Source: Sesamum alatum
Taxonomy: Eukaryota; Streptophyta; Magnoliopsida; Lamiales; Pedaliaceae
Length of the DNA: 64,000 nt
Assembly: GCA_034509735.1 (NCBI GenBank)
Contig: JACGWO010000011.1
Coordinates: 22,924,979-22,988,978, forward strand
Direction: 5' to 3'
Shown here piece by piece: positions 26,156 to 37,530 of this stretch (the stretch's first letter is position 1; each line of letters starts with the position of its first letter). A program made the translations under genes and the position numbers. The notes below the pieces were generated by a model. It saw only the letters and a list, made by a program, of their open reading frames with translations, ran no database searches and had not been told where the DNA came from.

Positions 26156-27194
26156 TAATAATGACAATATTTGAGTAAAAGTTTCCATTAGGAATAATTG
26201 GTAATAAAAAAAAAAAGTGCATAAAGTTGTCAGTATATATAACTAATGACACATTTATAGTGATAACTCAATTATAACATAGATATAGTGAGAATTATAT
26301 TTGTTATCATTAAATTGTTGACCATAGAGCTATAGATGTATCGCAAATTGCCCATATTAATAATTTTATACACAATTCTTAGAACTAATTAATAATTATC
26401 TTATAATGAAATTGAAATTATTATTATTTAATATATATTCTTAATGACAATTGTCAAATTACCACTTTATATTTTATCATTAGTATTATTCTTGTTGTAG
26501 TGAAGAAAGTGGTTGATAAGGTAAAATTGAAGCTCCATAATTATGCAAAAGCACAAAATATTAGTTAAAAAAAAAAAAAAAAAAGATGCTTGTGAAGCTA
26601 ATAACTTAAATTGTTTTTGTTTTTAATTTTTATATTCTAAAAGAGGATCAATGCTGTTTTTTCGACCATAACCATAGAATATAATTGTTGATTATAAATA
26701 ATTTGGTTTGACTCGTCTGCTAATAAGTTATAGATAATTTACTACTATACCTTGAAAAATCTTATTTTTTTTTATTAAGAATAGTAAATTTTAATAAACA
26801 ATTTTCACCTAATTTCTCACACTAAATAATAAATCCATACGTCGCATAACTTGGAGAAAAAGCAAAGAAAGACCAAGTAATTGAGTGAGAAGATTTGATT
26901 TTCCATTTCAAATTTTATGTCGTCTTGTATTATACATAATATATCCACAATGAAGTATAAAAAATATGTCATTTCTTTTATTTTGAAAAATTTTTATACA
27001 CATGATATGTCATTATTTTGCAAAGTTATCAATTTATTTTGCTAACGTCAGTATTTTCCATCTAAACCTTAACGAAAGGGGGTCATGTGTAAATAAAAAA
27101 ATTTCGGAGGGAGTGTAAGTGTAATTAATTATAAAAAGAATCAGGAGAAAAGTATAATTTTACATTTTTAGAGGGAATCTAAATGCAATTAATC
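26156..27194. other. AT-rich intergenic DNA with a MITE remnant
   Basis: 26225-26508 contains TTGTCA...AGTGACA-type words and ends CTTGTTGTAGTG; it is a decayed relative of the MITE at 62958-63376. 27065-27190 is one arm of a repeat related to 27926-28424. No gene. Confidence 0.4.
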
Positions 27195-27593
27195 CTATAT
27201 TAAATCAAATAAAACTGCAATAATTTTTTTTGAAAAAAAAGACTTACTTCCACACTTGAAGTGGTGGGGGACTTTTCTCCCACACCGTTCAATAATCTTT
27301 ATGGCGCGTCCAACGTTGATCACGGACGCCACTTTTGGTGTGATCAAAGGACAAATACATTCCGTATTAGTGGCTCTGATTCGCCCACAACATTTTCTTG
27401 TAGGCCTCCACCCGTAGATTATCGTTCGCCTGCATGCCTTAAACCCTAGCCGTCTCTCCTCCTTGCACTCGGTGGCTGTCGGCAGCGTTGGTTGCGCATC
27501 GTCGCCTGGTCCACCCTCTCCGAGTTCCGATTTACTACTCACCACCACCACAAACGCTAGTAGCAAGAAAATAATAAACGTTAATTTTTTCAT
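27195..27593 (-). CDS. Secreted eight-cysteine protein, lipid-transfer/inhibitor superfamily
   Basis: Predicted 132-aa protein. Residues 1-20 are a signal peptide (TFIIFLLLAFVVVVSS), followed by a short Gly/Asp/Pro-rich spacer. The eight cysteines (43, 54, 68, 69, 79, 81, 104, 114) follow C-x10-C-x13-CC-x9-C-x-C-x22-C-x9-C, the four-disulfide pattern of non-specific lipid-transfer proteins and the 2S albumin/inhibitor relatives. Such proteins bind lipids outside the cell; the ligand is unknown. A strong donor-like GTAAGT lies at 27247-27242, just after the eighth cysteine, where many lipid-transfer genes have an intron. If it is used, the last ~17 residues shown here (SKSFFSKKI...) are intronic and the real C-terminus is different. 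Neighbours are transposons. Confidence 0.75.
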   Translation of the reverse strand: MKKLTFIIFLLLAFVVVVSSKSELGEGGPGDDAQPTLPTATECKEERRLGFKACRRTIIYGWRPTRKCCGRIRATNTECICPLITPKVASVINVGRAIKIIERCGRKVPHHFKCGSKSFFSKKIIAVLFDLI

Positions 27594-27925
27594 TCTATAC
27601 TTACCATGCTATCGATCACTTAAAATTTTTTCTCTAAGAGGCTTGTATATGTATGGATAAAATATTGGTGGAGTGGATGTTATTTGTGTTAACTAAAGAG
27701 TGACATTTTGCTAAATTTCAGGAAGCCCCTTTAAGTCATGATAATAGCATATTTCACCTTGGGATAATATTGAAATAGTCATGTTGTATCTTTTTTATTT
27801 ATTTATGTTGTGCTTATCTGAAGAGTTTTTGAGTAAAATAGCTTTAATTACAGTAATATTTCCACTGGAATGAACTGTGCTATGATATTAAATTTAATAA
27901 CCATCTTCTTCTTTTTTTCTTATTG
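27594..27925. other. Upstream region of the eight-cysteine gene
   Basis: On the minus strand a TATA-like CATACATATACAAG lies about 45-60 bp before the ATG. No other feature seen. Confidence 0.35.
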
Positions 27926-28424
27926 GGTTAATTACACTTAAACCTCCTTTGAAATGTGAAATTATACTTTCTCTCAAAAAATTTCTTAAATTACACTTAT
28001 ACCCCCTTAAAAAATTCAATGTTTACACCTGACCCTATTTTATTTGGGTTTGGACGAAAAATATTGAAGTTAGAAAAAAAAAAAAAACAAAACATAAATA
28101 TCCACTTTTACCTCTTATTTAACACTTTCATATAATAATTTTATACTTATAAGAAAATATGTAATAATATTAACTTCACTTCATATATGTATATTATATT
28201 TATTCCGTTATAAGTATAAAAATATACACGAGAATGTTAAATTAGGGAAAAAGTTAAAAATTTATGTAATTTATTTTGTTGAAGTCAGCTTTTTCCGTGC
28301 AAATCCTAATGGAAGAAAGTCAAGTATAAACGAAATTTTTTTGAATGGGGTGTAAGTATAATTTCAAAACTTTTTTGGAGGAAAGTATAATTTTGTATTT
28401 TCAAAGGTGGTCGTGTAACTAACT
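27926..28424. repeat. Inverted-repeat MITE (TTAATTACACTTAAACC family)
   Basis: Left arm GTTAATTACACTTAAACCTCC with GAAATTATACTTTCTC; right arm GAAAGTATAATTTTG...GTGTAACTAAC in opposite orientation. Inner arms carry ACTTATACCCCC/GGGGTGTAAGTATAATTT. Non-coding. Confidence 0.55.
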
Positions 28425-28950
28425 CTTTTTTATTTGTCCATCATAATTAAAATTGGCATAGACGAAGTGAACATTGTCGAATCTAGAAATTGGCATAGAC
28501 GAAGTGAACATTGTCGAATCTAGAAAGGTGTTTGGGTGAGCTTATGAGCTTCTTTAGAAGTTTTTCAACTTATTTTTAAAATTATAACGAATTTTCTTAA
28601 TTTTGATATTTATATGATATATATTATTGTTATTATTAACATCTTATAAGTTATAGTTTTATTTCATCCAAATAATTTTTGATTTTATTATTTAAATAAG
28701 CTCTGACTTCTAATAAATTTTAAAAATAATTTTCAAAATATATGGCTTATAAAATATCTTAAAGTCAAACATCCTAATATTAAAACATGCATGTATATAC
28801 TTTGGGGTATCAAAGCCCAGTTCAGAAGGATCAGATCAGTGGCCCATGGAATGCAAAAATAATAATTGGCCCACCAAAAATAATAATTGGCCCACCAATT
28901 AGTCTAATAGTAAATAAATAGGGTCAGAACATATAGCCCAAATTGATATC
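28425..28950. other. Intergenic DNA: short tandem duplication and hAT-like MITE
   Basis: AATTGGCATAGACGAAGTGA...GAATCTAGAAA occurs twice in tandem (28451-28486, 28487-28526). 28522-28780 has GTGTTTGGGTGAGCTTATG and a mirrored GTCAAACATCC end, typical of hAT-type MITEs. AAAATAATAATTGGCCCACC is also doubled at 28855-28897. Confidence 0.45.
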
Positions 28951-28977
28951 AACAACAACAACAACAACAACAACAAC

Positions 28978-29041
<64 letters not shown>

Positions 29042-29094
29042 GTAGTAGTAATAATAATAATAATAATAATAATATTAATAATAATAATAATAAT
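28951..29094. repeat. Trinucleotide microsatellite (CAA)n-(TAA)n-(TAG)n
   Basis: A 27-bp CAA tract runs into a long TAA tract, a short TAG stretch and further TAA repeats. The apparent poly-leucine/isoleucine reading frame on the minus strand is an artefact of this repeat. Confidence 0.95.
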
Positions 29095-29621
29095 GGGAAA
29101 AAATTAAATTTCATCCCAAGGAAATTTAACTCCATTTTATAATTAGAATGATTTTTCATAGATTTATCACGAAAAATTCGTACCGTTGTAAGTGATTGGA
29201 AAAAATATAATTTTAATCTTATAACCTAAAAGGTGGATTTGAATGAAAAACGATTAAAATTGAATAAAGTGCAAAAATTTATTCATACAGAATTAAAAAT
29301 ACCAGTCCCAAATTGCAGACTAAAATTGCATTTGATCCTAATTTCTTTCACTCTCAACATTGATATGCTGAGATTCATTTATTTCTTTTCGATGACTAGA
29401 TTTATAGACTATTCATAACTTAACAGTCAGAATATTTTTATTGGGAGCGACCCCATCACCTTTAGCATTTATTATTGATTTCAGACTTATTTTCACACAT
29501 TTCAATTAACATATATAGATACCACAATATTATGGTTATGTGTACAGTTGTATTTTAATACCAAGTACGTACTATATAAACTCGCACCTTGACAATGAGG
29601 AAATACTAGGTCACGTACAAT
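29095..29621. other. AT-rich intergenic DNA
   Basis: Nothing recognisable between the microsatellite and the assembly gap. Confidence 0.45.
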
Positions 29622-30121
29622 NNNNNNNNNNNNNNNNNNNNNNNNNNNNNNNNNNNNNNNNNNNNNNNNNNNNNNNNNNNNNNNNNNNNNNNNNNNNNNN
29701 NNNNNNNNNNNNNNNNNNNNNNNNNNNNNNNNNNNNNNNNNNNNNNNNNNNNNNNNNNNNNNNNNNNNNNNNNNNNNNNNNNNNNNNNNNNNNNNNNNNN
29801 NNNNNNNNNNNNNNNNNNNNNNNNNNNNNNNNNNNNNNNNNNNNNNNNNNNNNNNNNNNNNNNNNNNNNNNNNNNNNNNNNNNNNNNNNNNNNNNNNNNN
29901 NNNNNNNNNNNNNNNNNNNNNNNNNNNNNNNNNNNNNNNNNNNNNNNNNNNNNNNNNNNNNNNNNNNNNNNNNNNNNNNNNNNNNNNNNNNNNNNNNNNN
30001 NNNNNNNNNNNNNNNNNNNNNNNNNNNNNNNNNNNNNNNNNNNNNNNNNNNNNNNNNNNNNNNNNNNNNNNNNNNNNNNNNNNNNNNNNNNNNNNNNNNN
30101 NNNNNNNNNNNNNNNNNNNNN
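29622..30121. other. Assembly gap (500 N)
   Basis: Exactly 500 undetermined bases, a placeholder length rather than a measured one. Reading frames across it are meaningless. The real distance and content are unknown. Confidence 0.99.
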
Positions 30122-33100
30122 GGTCACCCCCCATTAACAAAAATAAGTACAATAATTTTTTTATGCAATTTAATTATATATGTACTTTGAGATATAAATA
30201 ATCACATGATTTTTTACACACCGTAAAAAAAATCATATAATAATTAAAATAAAATATAATATTAGTGATAAAAAGGTACATTGGTGGTAAAAAAATCTAA
30301 ATTTATATATAAATTTGATGCTGCTTGCAACTTGATCGTGCCCCATTGTGCGAGATATTGTCCGTTTTAGCTACAAATGAGCCTCACGGTTTTGTTCTAA
30401 AAAATGTGCCTCGCTAGGGAAGGGAGGCATTGAAACTTATAAGCCACTCAAGTTCTTCGTCTGCAACCGATGTGGGACGCTTGCCTACATCATCAACCCC
30501 GAAGACGAGGGGCTTGGAACTGACACATGACCTCGTTCCCATAGACGGCGCCAAAGTTGATAGGGAAATAATTAGGGGGGTTGTGATCAAAGCCACTTCA
30601 CATGTCACAAGTCAGAAACTTCAAACTTTCTTCAATTGCTTTTCCAAGAGTCCCTCTTACAATGAAGTTATTGGGTATTTATACTAGACTAGTCATAAAT
30701 ACGAGGGTGTGTAAAAGTCAATTTTACCCCCTCACCGACTACTAATTTGTGATCATAATTTACTATATAGGGATCATCTAGTAATTACATGATAATTCAA
30801 GTTATGCGGTCTTCATTCCACCTTGCTCTATATGAAAAACTTTTGACTTTTTTTCCTTGGTTGATCTTGTCACCATCAAATTCTAATTAAGAAAAATTAG
30901 AACTCACCTCCCCACCCCCACCCCCACCCCAACTTCCTTCTCTATAAATCCGTCCTTGCATAATATTATTTTTAAAATTTTAACAGTGACAAAAATTATA
31001 TTTACTTGATTTTCACTAATTACACAAGTATAATATTGACAGCTTAATAACAACTTAATTATGAAAACAAGCATATTTCTTATCATGGATTGTCTTGTGC
31101 ATTCTATTTAATTTGGTCATTAACTATCATGAACAACAATCTTTCTCTTTGTGAAAATGGTGTTTTTCGCCTCGTAACTTAGATCTTTTTTACTTTTCGT
31201 CTCATTGGTTACGAGATTATCTCATTTGGTTCAGTAACTTGCAAAAAGTAGCACTTTTGGTCTCATGACACATTTTCGTTAGATATTTAACGAAAAATGT
31301 CACGTGGCCGTTAAATATATGATACCAAAAGTGTTACATTTTGAAAGTTATGAGACCAAAAATGAGAATCTTGTAACATATGAGACCAAAAGTGTAAAAG
31401 CTTTGACGACCACGTGCTAAGCGCATGACATTTTTCGTTAAAATATCTAACAAAAAGATATCATGAGACGAAAATGCTATTTTTTAGAAGTTACGGAACC
31501 GAAAATGAGAATCCCGTAATCAACAAAATCAAAAATAAAAAGACCCACAATTACGAACGAAAAATGTTATTTGCCTGGTTCTGTTTACATGCATGCACAG
31601 TTGTTAACCCTAATTTTGTCTCCACATCATATTGTTGTCTGTTATCCGATTTTTTCTGAGAAATACATTAAACTTGTATATGTAGCACAATCAAACGTGT
31701 GTGTGCACAATTAAATTAAATTTTTAAAAAAATAATTATTTTTTTAAAAATAAATGAATTAGATTAAAAAATATTAAAAATATAAAAAATGAAAAAATAA
31801 TGAAAGAAAATAAGAGAAGAAAAAGGGATGTGAAAGTTGATAAGAGAGAAAATGGAAAGTTGAGAAGAGAGTAAAAAAATAAGAAACTGAGAAAAAGAGA
31901 AAAGAATAATAAAATATTAAAAAAATAAAAAAATGGCAGATCAAATTTGGGAGAGACACCAAAGAGGTGCTCTCCCTTAATATAATAGTATAGATAGTAT
32001 AGATTCTGCTTTGTTCACACGAAAAATCTTTTTTTTTTTTTTGGAATTAGTTACAATTACATCATGAATTTCAATCATCAATAATGAATATACGTCAATT
32101 ATAAATGTCAAATATGTATAACTAATTAGTAAGCTAATTATAAATATTAAATATATATATATATATAACTAACCAATAATTATTATTATAATAGATCAAT
32201 CATTATTATTATTAAAGTAGATTAATATCACAAATTGGTAATACTCGAACCCGTAATTATGAGCTTCAATTTCGCCAATTAAGTTAAGCGTGGTTGGATA
32301 GAAAAAATCTATTCCAATTACCCAAATGTGTGCATGCATATATATATATATATATATAAATTTCATAAATTTTCAAGTTTACACATAATTAATGTAATTG
32401 GTCATGTGTTGCAATTACTTAAATTTTAAGACAGCTGTTGGCTCACCATTTTTATACTAGGCCCCCTCCCAAACCCATCACCCTTTAATTTTCCAAACCC
32501 TAATTTTAAATCCTTAGCCCAAAATTAATACCTTTTGTTTTTTTAATTTTCGCGTGTTAATTAATATTTGCATGAAATAATATATACAATCCATTAGCAA
32601 TTCTTCATACGTTTGTGCAACTAATGAACATTGCTCGACTAGTAAGGTTGATTTCTTACAATCTTTTATGAGTTCGAGTGATGTGAATGTGAGTGTAGGT
32701 CCACTTCTATAGTGATTTGTTATTTTTGCTTTTTTGTCTCTTTTAAATGTATTCATTGATTTGAATTATTGATGTATCAAATCAGTTTTTAAATTTAAAT
32801 ATATTAAATAATGTAAATCGCATCTTATAAAACACAAAAAAAAGGGAATCCTTTTACATGCCATGAATAAAAGATGCTATTTTTCTCGTCATTTTTCTTA
32901 ATTAATTAACTCCCGACAAAGAATTTTCTAGATCATCAGTCTCTGAATCATATGCCCCATCAAATTTGAGATAAAATTTTATTTCATTTATAAAACGTTG
33001 TTCACTTATAATGTGATTGGCCACTCTGTCATTAAAAACATGAAGAAAAATAGGGTTAGTGAGAATTGATGAATGTAGTTGTGTATCTGCCTCATGTGGC

Positions 33101-33608
33101 CCAAAAATTGCAGCAAATTGCTTATATTAATGTAGCTTCTGATGGTTTAGTCAAGTCCTTTGCTCATACAGCTAATTGCAATAATTTTAAGACCCTACCC
33201 ACATAATTAACATCAGAAATCTTACAGTATCTCAGTATATAAACCCTATGATGGCTGCCCACAACTAATATTGTTAATTTCCTCAAATCATCATTTTGCA
33301 AACTTTTTTTCTTTTTTTTCTATAATTCTTCCTGGTATTTCAAACTAGATTGACCATTAAATCTTTTCAAGATCTTGGATGATTATGAACCTATACCAAA
33401 CATTAATGGGTACTAAAGGGTCGTTTGGTTGGTGAATTTTTGGATTATTAATTTTTAGTACAATATATATACACTATATACAATATGTTGATACTTGGAA
33501 ATATATACCGTTTGTTGCAGTATTGAGTAAGGTCAAAACACCAACATGGTTCCACCAAGAAACAAAATTGTTCACGGTTAAGAAATTGCATGGATGCATC
33601 ACTAACAT
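30122..33608. other. Intergenic DNA with repeat remnants
   Basis: 30410-30700 is less AT-rich, with GATGTGGGAC and (minus strand) TTTGGCGCCGTCTATGGGAACG, wording often found in LTR-retrotransposon leaders; no coding domain follows. 31130-31560 is a degenerate inverted repeat (CTCGTAACTTAGATC/GAGACCAAAAGTG words). 32170-32300 holds a decayed minus-strand SINE (B-box-like GGTTCGAGTATT, A-box-like TAACTTAATTGG). (TA)n runs at about 32151 and 32339. No gene supported. Confidence 0.4.
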
Positions 33609-36600
33609 CACTACAAAAAAAAAAAAAAAAAAAAAAAAGCTAACATCACTACCAAAAAAAAAAATAAAAAATACGATAATTACAACGGGCGTATGCACGA
33701 TATTTATTTTCAATTTGAAACGGATAAAAGCTCACTGGATGTTCCTGGATTGCCTTTTGGAACGGTTAAGGAATGGTAAACCTTCCATTGTAATTGACGA
33801 CGTTCCTAATATTTAGGAACGATTACAACTAGATCGTTCCTATTTTGGAACTGTTTTTGATGCACAAGCTAAAAATCGTTCTTGATTAGCTTTGTGTCTA
33901 TGAATATATAATTTGTGTATTTGGAACACTCAGTTAATATTTGGAACGGTCACATGTTATGTGATTGACATAATTTGGAATGGTAATATATGGGAGATGC
34001 ATTTTTCCACTGATTTAGGAATACACATTAGAACGGTTTATTTTTAATCTGAGTGATAGATTTTGGAGCGGTATGTGAAACTTTACTTGAACCTGACTTT
34101 GTACTGAACTTAGAAACGGTTCTGATCTTTATTTGGAATACACAGTTGGCACGGTATGGGGAATGGTCAGTTTGTACGGCTGTAGGAAAAGTTGACATAT
34201 TTCACCGATCCTTGTTTGGAACAGTGAGCTCGATATTTTTAGCATTTTGTGACCGGCAAAAGACCGTTCCTAAACAATTTATTAATTAAAAATTTTTTAT
34301 TTTATATAATAATAATTATTTATATAATAAAAATAAAATTATTAATTATTATTTTTTTAATTTGGTTAAATAATGAAACAAGTAAATGATGTTATGCAAT
34401 ACCAAAGTATGCTTAATTACGAAAAAAATATATTAACAAAAATATTATCCAATTTAATTACAAATAATTAAGAAAAATATCCTAAATCTACACCTCATGC
34501 CCCTCGTCATGGTCCATGTCAGCATCGTCTGGAGCACGGGGGTCTGCGGAGGTTGTAACGGGCCGACAATGGAGTTGTTGGTTTGCATGAAACTTCATCA
34601 TAGCCATCATGTCAACCATCATCCTCTCAAGTCGGACCATGCGATCCTCCATTTTCGACCGTGGCGGTGGCGGTATATAGGTCTAGTTAAGGTCGTGGGC
34701 CTCAGAACCAAGACTGAATATCCGACCCTCGTTCTTGCCCCCTACCGCTGCCAGCCACAGATCTTTCTCGGTCATCGCCATCGAGCCCTTCGATTCGGCC
34801 GGAATATCCTGAGGATCAGCCGTGGCCAGAGGCTGGTGATCCTCCAATAACTTCATGAACGTCTCCTGCAAAACACAACAAATTATTATTATTATTGCCA
34901 AAAATTAAAGGAAAAAAATTAAAATATAATTGAGTACTTACCGCCACCTCTGCTGCCCTCGGCCCGCTCCAGTCGCCATCGGTCTTCTTCTTGTAACATC
35001 TAGAGAATAACTCCATCTGCTTGACTGGTCGACTAGGATGTGCCTCCTGTACAAAAAAGGATCAGTTATTCAAGTTTTTATTTAATATTGATGAATGCTT
35101 GAAAAAAATTAAATTACTTACCATCTTCCTCTTGTGCATGCTGACGGGGGAAGAACCCCCCGGTAGACAACAGACTTATTCTTGGCAGCCTCGCTCTTGA
35201 ACTCCTCGTTCCAGTCCCAGTACAACGGTTGGTAGACAGCATGCATTACATAAAAAAAAACGGTCTGACAACCCAGACACATAATTATAGGGCCCCTTGC
35301 CGTAATATGAACTAGGCCCGACATTAGAAGGAAAATACCTAGTACCATCATCATGCACACCCCCCTAATTATAAGAAGAACAGAAAGACGACCCAACGGA
35401 TCGAAAACCATCCTCTGCGCCCAATCCATCTGAGTTGCATCACCCCAATGTGACTACCCTCCTCCTGAACGACTAGCGTTTGTTGTTGCTGAACAGGGGG
35501 CGCGGTCAATGCATCAAAGTATTCTTGCACCCTCTCTTCACCATGCAAAGTCCAATTATAATACTCCGGCATAAACCCTTTCATACACAAGACGAAATTT
35601 TTCTCGTCAGACATTTTGAACCGTTCATTTTTGCACTTTCGACACGAACACTTAATCTTCTCCCCGTCCATACATGCATGTTGAGACTTGGCCTATTCTA
35701 GAAATGCAGTGACACCATCCTCAAACTTCGGCGTCACATCCAGCAGGTCTTGATCATACATCCCATCTCCTCAACTGTCCTAACATGATTAGTCCTATAT
35801 ACACAAGTAATTCACAACAGTAATTGAGTAAGCAAAACAAATTTATATATGTATATACAACTATTAAAGGGTTTCAACTTGTTACCTGAACAAAACACCT
35901 TCGAAGATCAATGCAAATTTAGCGGAGATTGTTGATATTTCCGATTTTACGTATAAAAATTCAAGAGAGGGTGTTAGAAGAAATGAATTGGAGAGAGAGT
36001 ATGAACAAAGAAAATGAAGGGGACATAAACACAAAAAAAGTGGAACGGGCATTGAATATTATTTGGAACACCTAAACTAGCCGTTAAAATATAGCCGTTG
36101 CTTTTGCATTAGGAACGGGCCCCAGGAACGGCAACACGAACACTAAGCTATCTGTTAAAATATAGCCGTTGAAGCATATTTGAAACGGTATTCGAAATAT
36201 ATAATATGTTATGCACATGGATCGTTCCTGATAGTAACACATGTTGGGACGGTTCTTGCAACTCTAACTTAGTTTTCACAAGACCCACAATTAGGAACGG
36301 TCATTGCATTACAATGTTTACATAAGGCGTAAAAGGATCTCATTTAGCACTACATTTTGGAACGGTCAGCCAAACGTTTCAATTAGTCATGGTCGTTGGA
36401 ACACTTTTAGGAACGTTCATGTTTTTAGGTCAAGGAACCGCTCCAAGTGCCATATATGCATTCCAAATGGTAATGCCACAAATATATCCGCCCCCTTTTT
36501 GGAAAGGTTGTAGGACTACAGTGTGGCACACATAAATTGGCACAGTACCAGGAATGGTCATGCCGTTCCAATACGTATGGATTTCGAAGAACACGAAAGT

Positions 36601-36700
36601 GACGTTAGCAATGGGTTACCGTTGCACAACAGTTCCTTTAACTGTTCCAATTTGGAATCGTCGTTTTTATCCGTGTCAATTCTCGCATTTTTTTGTTGTG
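33609..36700. mobile_element. CACTA (En/Spm-type) element, about 3.1 kb
   Basis: Left end CACTACAAAAAAAA and right end TTTTTTTGTTGTG (reverse complement CACAACAAAAAAA), flanked by CAT on both sides (33606-33608, 36701-36703), the 3-bp duplication typical of CACTA elements. A second CACTACCAAAAAAA, also preceded by CAT, at 33647 may be the true left end. Both subterminal regions (about 33740-34270 and 36040-36660) carry many copies of TTTGGAACGG in either orientation, as En/Spm elements do. The internal gene is at 34683-35761, minus strand. Confidence 0.8.
34683..35761 (-). pseudogene. CACTA transposon gene: Transpos_assoc domain plus PTTA/Transposase_24
   Basis: Minus strand from ATG 35761. 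The N-terminal part matches the transposase-associated domain of CACTA proteins: CSCRKCKN, then CMKGFMPEYYNWTLHGE. An in-frame TAG at 35693-35695 (FLE-stop-AKSQ, where family members have Trp) breaks it. Middle: MHDDGTRYFPSNVG, with frame changes near 35270. C-terminal part: QMELFSRCYKKKTDGDWSGPRAA then TEKDLWLAAVGGKNEGRIFSLGS, the pattern of plant transposase family 24 (PTTA). Two GT-AG introns are visible, about 35048-35121 and 34866-34941. No TNP2 DDE catalytic core is present, so the element would depend on another copy. Confidence 0.75.
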
Positions 36701-36703
36701 CAT

Positions 36704-36879
36704 ACTGATGGCGCATCCGACATATTTTAGATACAACAATTTTCATAAATGAGGAGATTGATCCATGGAAAAGCTTCTTGCTCCTTGTTTTGAACTTTAT
36801 CATGAGCACAAAATTTATGGGGCTTAAATGTTTTGATCTCATAGTTTAGGTCATTGGCGTTTTCGCCCTTTATTTTTCT
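36704..36879. other. Spacer between the CACTA element and the LTR element
   Basis: Short AT-rich spacer with nothing recognised. The left end of the LTR element is not defined and may lie within it. Confidence 0.4.
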
Positions 36880-37530
36880 ATGGTAGCATTTTGGTCCTGT
36901 ATCTTTTTAATTTTTGCGATTTTAGTCTTTTTTTTTTTCACTGGAATTCACCCTTCTAGCTGGAAAAATGCGTGTTCACCCTACTTCCTTGTAGGCATTC
37001 AGGCAAGTCCTGGTACTTTGCAGACACATTTTAAATAAATCTTATTGTATTGCAGGCGTTGGGGCAAAACAAGTCCTGTTTTCGCAGGCAATCACATCCA
37101 GATAAGGGCAACAAAACCTCAAAACAGATCAAGGTGCATTGGATGCCTTCCCCGCAAGGAAGAACATCACTTCCTACCTCAGACATCATTCAAGTCATCA
37201 ACAAAGTCATCCTATCTCATTTTAATGAGCTACAAGGAAACATACGTGGGGCTGCTAGCCCCCAATCATTAAAAATCACAAGAACACGCGTATGGAGCAA
37301 AGGAAAAGCATATCATAGCAAAACCCCAAGCCAAACCGACTTGGAGGCGGAAAAGCAGTAGCAACATTCAACAACAAAAAATAAAATTGTTTCATCCCCC
37401 TGCACCGGGGGGCAAACACAGTAGGAAATTAAAAGTTTAAATGAGGGGGTACAATCAAGCATCCTTCCCCACAGGCGAGGTCTTCTCAGGTTCTTCCAGG
37501 GCTTTCGGCTCAAGAGAGGGGGGAACAACA

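Noticed and set aside
28899..29159. Poly-leucine/isoleucine protein on the minus strand
   Set aside because: Direct product of the TAA/CAA microsatellite.
29502..30190. Long reading frames across the N run
   Set aside because: They consist mostly of undetermined bases.
30410..30700. Protein-coding gene in the less AT-rich block
   Set aside because: The wording resembles an LTR-retrotransposon leader; the open frame has no domain.
33473..33816. Lys-rich and Phe-rich frames around 33.5-33.8 kb
   Set aside because: Caused by the long A tracts at the CACTA end.
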